8,464 nt of DNA from Chlorobiota bacterium (GTDB lineage: Bacteria > Bacteroidota > Bacteroidia > Bacteroidales > B39-G9), in the NCBI GenBank assembly GCA_030632095.1, contig DAOVJU010000124.1, positions 1 through 8,464 on the forward strand, written 5' to 3'. The position numbers were made by a program, and so were the translations under genes. Below, one piece after another: positions 6,645-8,464 of this stretch. The first letter of the stretch is position 1; every line of letters begins with the position of its first letter. The notes under the pieces are model-generated. The model was not told the origin of the DNA. It made no database searches and saw nothing but the letters and a program-made list of their open reading frames with translations.

Positions 6645-6745
6645 CCGGGTAAGTCTTATACGGCCAGCTCCTGTCGAACTCCCCCAGGTCCGGAAGGAAG
6701 CAAGGGTAGACGGTTGTAGCGGTGCGATATAAGTAGCTTACCCAC
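6645..6745 (+). ncRNA. ffs: Small signal recognition particle RNA (4.5S-like)
   Basis: This is the RNA scaffold of the bacterial signal recognition particle, which binds Ffh and targets nascent membrane and secreted proteins. The diagnostic domain IV loop is intact: CCCCCAGGTCCGGAAGGAAG (6681-6700) followed by CAAGGG, with the GGAA tetraloop at 6692-6695. The terminal helix is also visible: GGGTAAG (6647-6653) pairs with CTTACCC (6737-6743), and CTTATA (6655-6660) pairs with TATAAG (6728-6733). The length of about 100 nt, without an Alu domain, is the small bacterial form. A canonical promoter lies directly upstream and a T-tract directly downstream, so it is probably an independent unit. The exact ends are estimated from the helix and promoter. 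Confidence 0.95.
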
Positions 6746-6752
6746 TTTTTTT
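6737..6752 (+). terminator. Intrinsic terminator of the SRP RNA
   Basis: The 3' strand of the closing helix, CTTACCC (6737-6743), is followed by AC and then seven T (6746-6752). The long SRP RNA stem thus serves as the terminator hairpin. The transaldolase ATG is only 27 bases past the last T, so some read-through into that gene is possible. Confidence 0.7.
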
Positions 6753-6779
6753 AAAGTGTATAATCTTAATTTTATTCTA

Positions 6780-7436
6780 ATGAAGTTCTTTATCGATACA
6801 GCAAATCTTGAACAAATCAGGGAAGCCCAGGATCTTGGTGTTTTAGATGGTGTAACTACAAATCCATCATTAATGGCTAAGGAAGGAATAAGCGGGGAAG
6901 AGAATATTTTAAATCATTATAAAAAAATTTGCGAAATAGTTGATGGCGATGTAAGTGCAGAAGTAATCGCAACAGATTTTGAAGGAATGATTAAGGAGGG
7001 GGAGCATCTGGCTTCTTTACATCCTCAGATAGTTGTTAAAATTCCTGCAATAAAGGAGGGGATTAAAGCAATAAAATACCTTGATTCAAAAGGTATTAAA
7101 ACAAATTGTACATTGGTATTTTCTGCAGGCCAGGCTTTATTGGCAGCAAAGGCCGGAGCAAGCTATGTATCTCCATTTATTGGCCGTTTAGATGATATTA
7201 CTACAGATGGCGTTGAGCTAATTGCACAAATAGTAGAGATGTATGATTATTATGAATTTGATACACAGGTATTAGCTGCCTCAATTCGCCATACCTTGCA
7301 TATAATTCAATGTGTGGAAGCCGGAGCTGATGTGGCAACTTGTCCATTGGATGCAATTTTAGGATTACTAAAACATCCTTTAACAGATATTGGACTTGAA
7401 AAATTCCTGGCTGATTATCGGAAATTAAATAGTTAA
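6780..7436 (+). CDS. tal: Transaldolase, short (TalC/FSA-like) type
   Basis: Transaldolase moves a dihydroxyacetone unit between sugar phosphates in the non-oxidative pentose phosphate pathway. The 218 residues form the short single-barrel type. Visible motifs: Asp6 in FIDTANLEQ, GVTTNPSLMAKEG (24-36), the Schiff-base Lys87 in IVVKIPA, TNCTLVFSAGQALLA (108-122) and YVSPFIGRLDDI (129-140). Phe133 in this last motif is the transaldolase residue; fructose-6-phosphate aldolases have Tyr there, so transaldolase is the better call. I use the ATG at 6780, which gives the standard MKFFIDTANL start; the GTG at 6756 would add eight residues and lie directly after the SRP terminator. The gene follows the SRP RNA closely and precedes the yciO-like gene by 21 bp on the same strand. 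No separate strong promoter is evident in the short gap. Confidence 0.95.
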   Translation: MKFFIDTANLEQIREAQDLGVLDGVTTNPSLMAKEGISGEENILNHYKKICEIVDGDVSAEVIATDFEGMIKEGEHLASLHPQIVVKIPAIKEGIKAIKYLDSKGIKTNCTLVFSAGQALLAAKAGASYVSPFIGRLDDITTDGVELIAQIVEMYDYYEFDTQVLAASIRHTLHIIQCVEAGADVATCPLDAILGLLKHPLTDIGLEKFLADYRKLNS

Positions 7437-7457
7437 GTATACTTATTAAATTTTAAT

Positions 7458-8072
7458 ATGCTATTAAAAATACATCCTGAAAATCCAAGCTTCAGGCAAA
7501 TATTGAAAGTTGTTGAGGCTCTTAAGAGAGGTGGAGTGATCATTTATCCCAGTGATACAGTTTATGCTTTAGGATGTGATATTAGTCAGCCGAAGGCAGT
7601 TGAAAAGCTTGCACGCATAAAAGGTGTAAAACTGGAAAAGTCTCATTTTTCATTTATTTGTTATGATTTAAGCCATTTGTCAGATTATACAAGGCAAGTT
7701 GATACACCTACATATAAATTGATGAAAAAAAATCTACCCGGCCCTTTTACTTTTATTTTAAATGCAAATAGCAATGTTCCTAAATTATTTAAAAGCAAAA
7801 AGAAGACTGTAGGAATAAGGATCCCAAATAATAATATTGCAAGAGAAATAGTAAAGGAATTGGGAAATCCAGTTGTGTCAACATCAATACATGATATGGA
7901 TAAGATTATTGATTATACAACTGATCCTGAAATAATTTACGAGGAATATAAAGATAAAGTTGACTTAATTGTTAATGGTGGTTATGGAAATAATATGCCA
8001 TCAACTATTGTTGATTGTACAGCAGATGAACCTAAAATATTGAGAGAAGGACTCGGTGAATTGATATTTTAG
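7458..8072 (+). CDS. YciO-type YrdC/Sua5 family protein (threonylcarbamoyl-AMP synthase-like)
   Basis: The 204-residue protein is a single YrdC/Sua5 domain. TsaC/Sua5 members make threonylcarbamoyl-AMP from threonine, bicarbonate and ATP for t6A37 in tRNA. Visible features are GGVIIYPSDTVYALGCDI (25-42), LPGPFTFIL (93-101), KKKTVGIRIPNN (114-125), VVSTSI (139-144), and NGGYGNNMPSTIVD (173-186). The length and the pattern after the first motif (ARIKG, then SHFSFICYDLSHLSDY, where TsaC has its KxR-type loop) match E. coli YciO more than TsaC. The true role of YciO is unsettled, so a t6A function should not be assumed. The ATG at 7458 gives the usual N-terminus KIHPENPS. It probably shares a transcript with the transaldolase gene 21 bp upstream, although no pathway link is obvious. 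Confidence 0.9.
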   Translation: MLLKIHPENPSFRQILKVVEALKRGGVIIYPSDTVYALGCDISQPKAVEKLARIKGVKLEKSHFSFICYDLSHLSDYTRQVDTPTYKLMKKNLPGPFTFILNANSNVPKLFKSKKKTVGIRIPNNNIAREIVKELGNPVVSTSIHDMDKIIDYTTDPEIIYEEYKDKVDLIVNGGYGNNMPSTIVDCTADEPKILREGLGELIF

Positions 8073-8172
8073 ATTTTTGATTTCAATTTTAAGATTGAAT
8101 AAAAATAAAACTCACAAACTCATACTCACACTCTAATTTTTAATTTATAATTCAAAATTTATATTTCACCTA

Positions 8173-8464
8173 GTGTCATGTCAATTCACATATGACGGAT
8201 AAAGTCGTTTTAGTTTTATTCGAGCATCTTCTGTTGTAAACTGCCAGTTTATTACCGAATCCATTTTGTTTCGATGGATTGTCCAAGCTTTTACTTCTTG
8301 CTTAACTTGATCAATATTATCTATCCGTCTTGACAAACACAGTCCTTGCAAAACATTTAGTTCTATCTCTGCCATGTTCAACCAACTGCCATGCTTTGGT
8401 GTATAAACAAAGTTAAACCGATCACAGAGCCGTTTAGCATCATTTGGAGAGAAAACCTCGTATA
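8173..8464 (-). mobile_element. IS630-family insertion sequence, one end only
   Basis: The element is recognised through its transposase gene and continues past the right edge of the window. The family inserts at TA dinucleotides. A TA at 8171-8172 followed by GTGTCATG is a plausible boundary, 8 bases beyond the transposase stop. Without the other end, the inverted repeat cannot be confirmed and the left limit is a guess. Confidence 0.55.
8181..8464 (-). CDS. IS630-family transposase, C-terminal 93 residues (cut by window edge)
   Basis: The reading frame runs unbroken from the window edge at 8462 to TGA at 8181-8183, so the gene is cut by the window rather than visibly damaged. The visible part is the end of the DDE_3 catalytic domain. 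FVYTPKHGSWLNMAEIE contains the conserved His-Gly-Ser-Trp and the third catalytic acid (Glu in MAEIE). It is followed by CLSRRIDNIDQVKQEV and the family-typical WQFTTEDARIKLKRLYPSY tail. A TTG or ATG near 8375-8381 is internal to this motif and not a start. The protein would cut and join DNA during transposition. It points towards yciO from the right, separated from it by about 110 AT-rich bases. Whether the whole copy is active cannot be judged. Confidence 0.93.
   Translation of the reverse strand, partial: YEVFSPNDAKRLCDRFNFVYTPKHGSWLNMAEIELNVLQGLCLSRRIDNIDQVKQEVKAWTIHRNKMDSVINWQFTTEDARIKLKRLYPSYVN

Noticed and set aside
8082..8099. Inverted repeat TTCAAT/ATTGAA after the yciO-like gene as a terminator
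   Set aside because: The stem is only six mostly A/T pairs and is followed by A-rich sequence rather than a T-tract.
8101..8170. Repetitive-looking ACTCA and AATTTAT runs before the insertion sequence
   Set aside because: The units are imperfect and irregular; this reads as AT-rich low-complexity DNA, not a CRISPR array or defined repeat.

Overview
The window looks like chromosomal DNA of a Bacteroidota (Bacteroidetes) member, possibly of class Bacteroidia; I cannot name a genus. It is AT-rich. Genes start without clear Shine-Dalgarno sequences. The best promoter, ahead of the SRP RNA, matches the Bacteroidetes pattern TTTG-N19-TAnnTTTG. Several proteins belong to types typical of the phylum: a DUF4199 membrane protein, a GAF/PAS sensor with a Q/E-rich coiled coil, and a LuxC-like acyl-CoA reductase.

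Layout. (1) 1-1182, plus strand: 3' part of a GAF-coiled coil-PAS-coiled coil signalling protein whose N-terminus lies outside the window. (2) 1183-1421: spacer with a small G/C-rich island and three tandem copies of a 7-mer. (3) 1422-3420, plus: a LuxC-type acyl-CoA reductase and miaA (tRNA dimethylallyltransferase), 22 bp apart and probably one operon. (4) 3421-3549: spacer between convergent genes, holding a striking imperfect hairpin. (5) 6228-3550, minus: a three-gene unit of DUF4199 membrane protein, membrane-anchored family 2 glycosyltransferase and family 4-like glycosyltransferase. The last two overlap by 17 bp, and the downstream one appears to start at TTG. (6) 6256-6644: a divergent regulatory spacer with no convincing gene. 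(7) 6645-6752: small bacterial SRP RNA (ffs) with its own promoter and an oligo-T terminator. (8) 6780-8072, plus: a short transaldolase and a YciO-type YrdC/Sua5-family protein, 21 bp apart. (9) 8181-8464, minus: C-terminal end of an IS630-family transposase, running off the right edge.

How the genes fit together. Most are housekeeping functions: protein targeting (SRP RNA), tRNA modification (MiaA; perhaps the YciO protein, although that subfamily's role is unsettled) and the pentose phosphate pathway (transaldolase). The minus-strand trio probably makes or modifies a surface or lipid-linked glycan: the GT2 would load a sugar on a polyprenyl phosphate carrier and the GT4 would add another sugar. 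I found no convincing new defence, mobile or biosynthetic system. The most unusual items are the hairpin at 3464-3509 and the TTG-started, overlapping glycosyltransferase gene.
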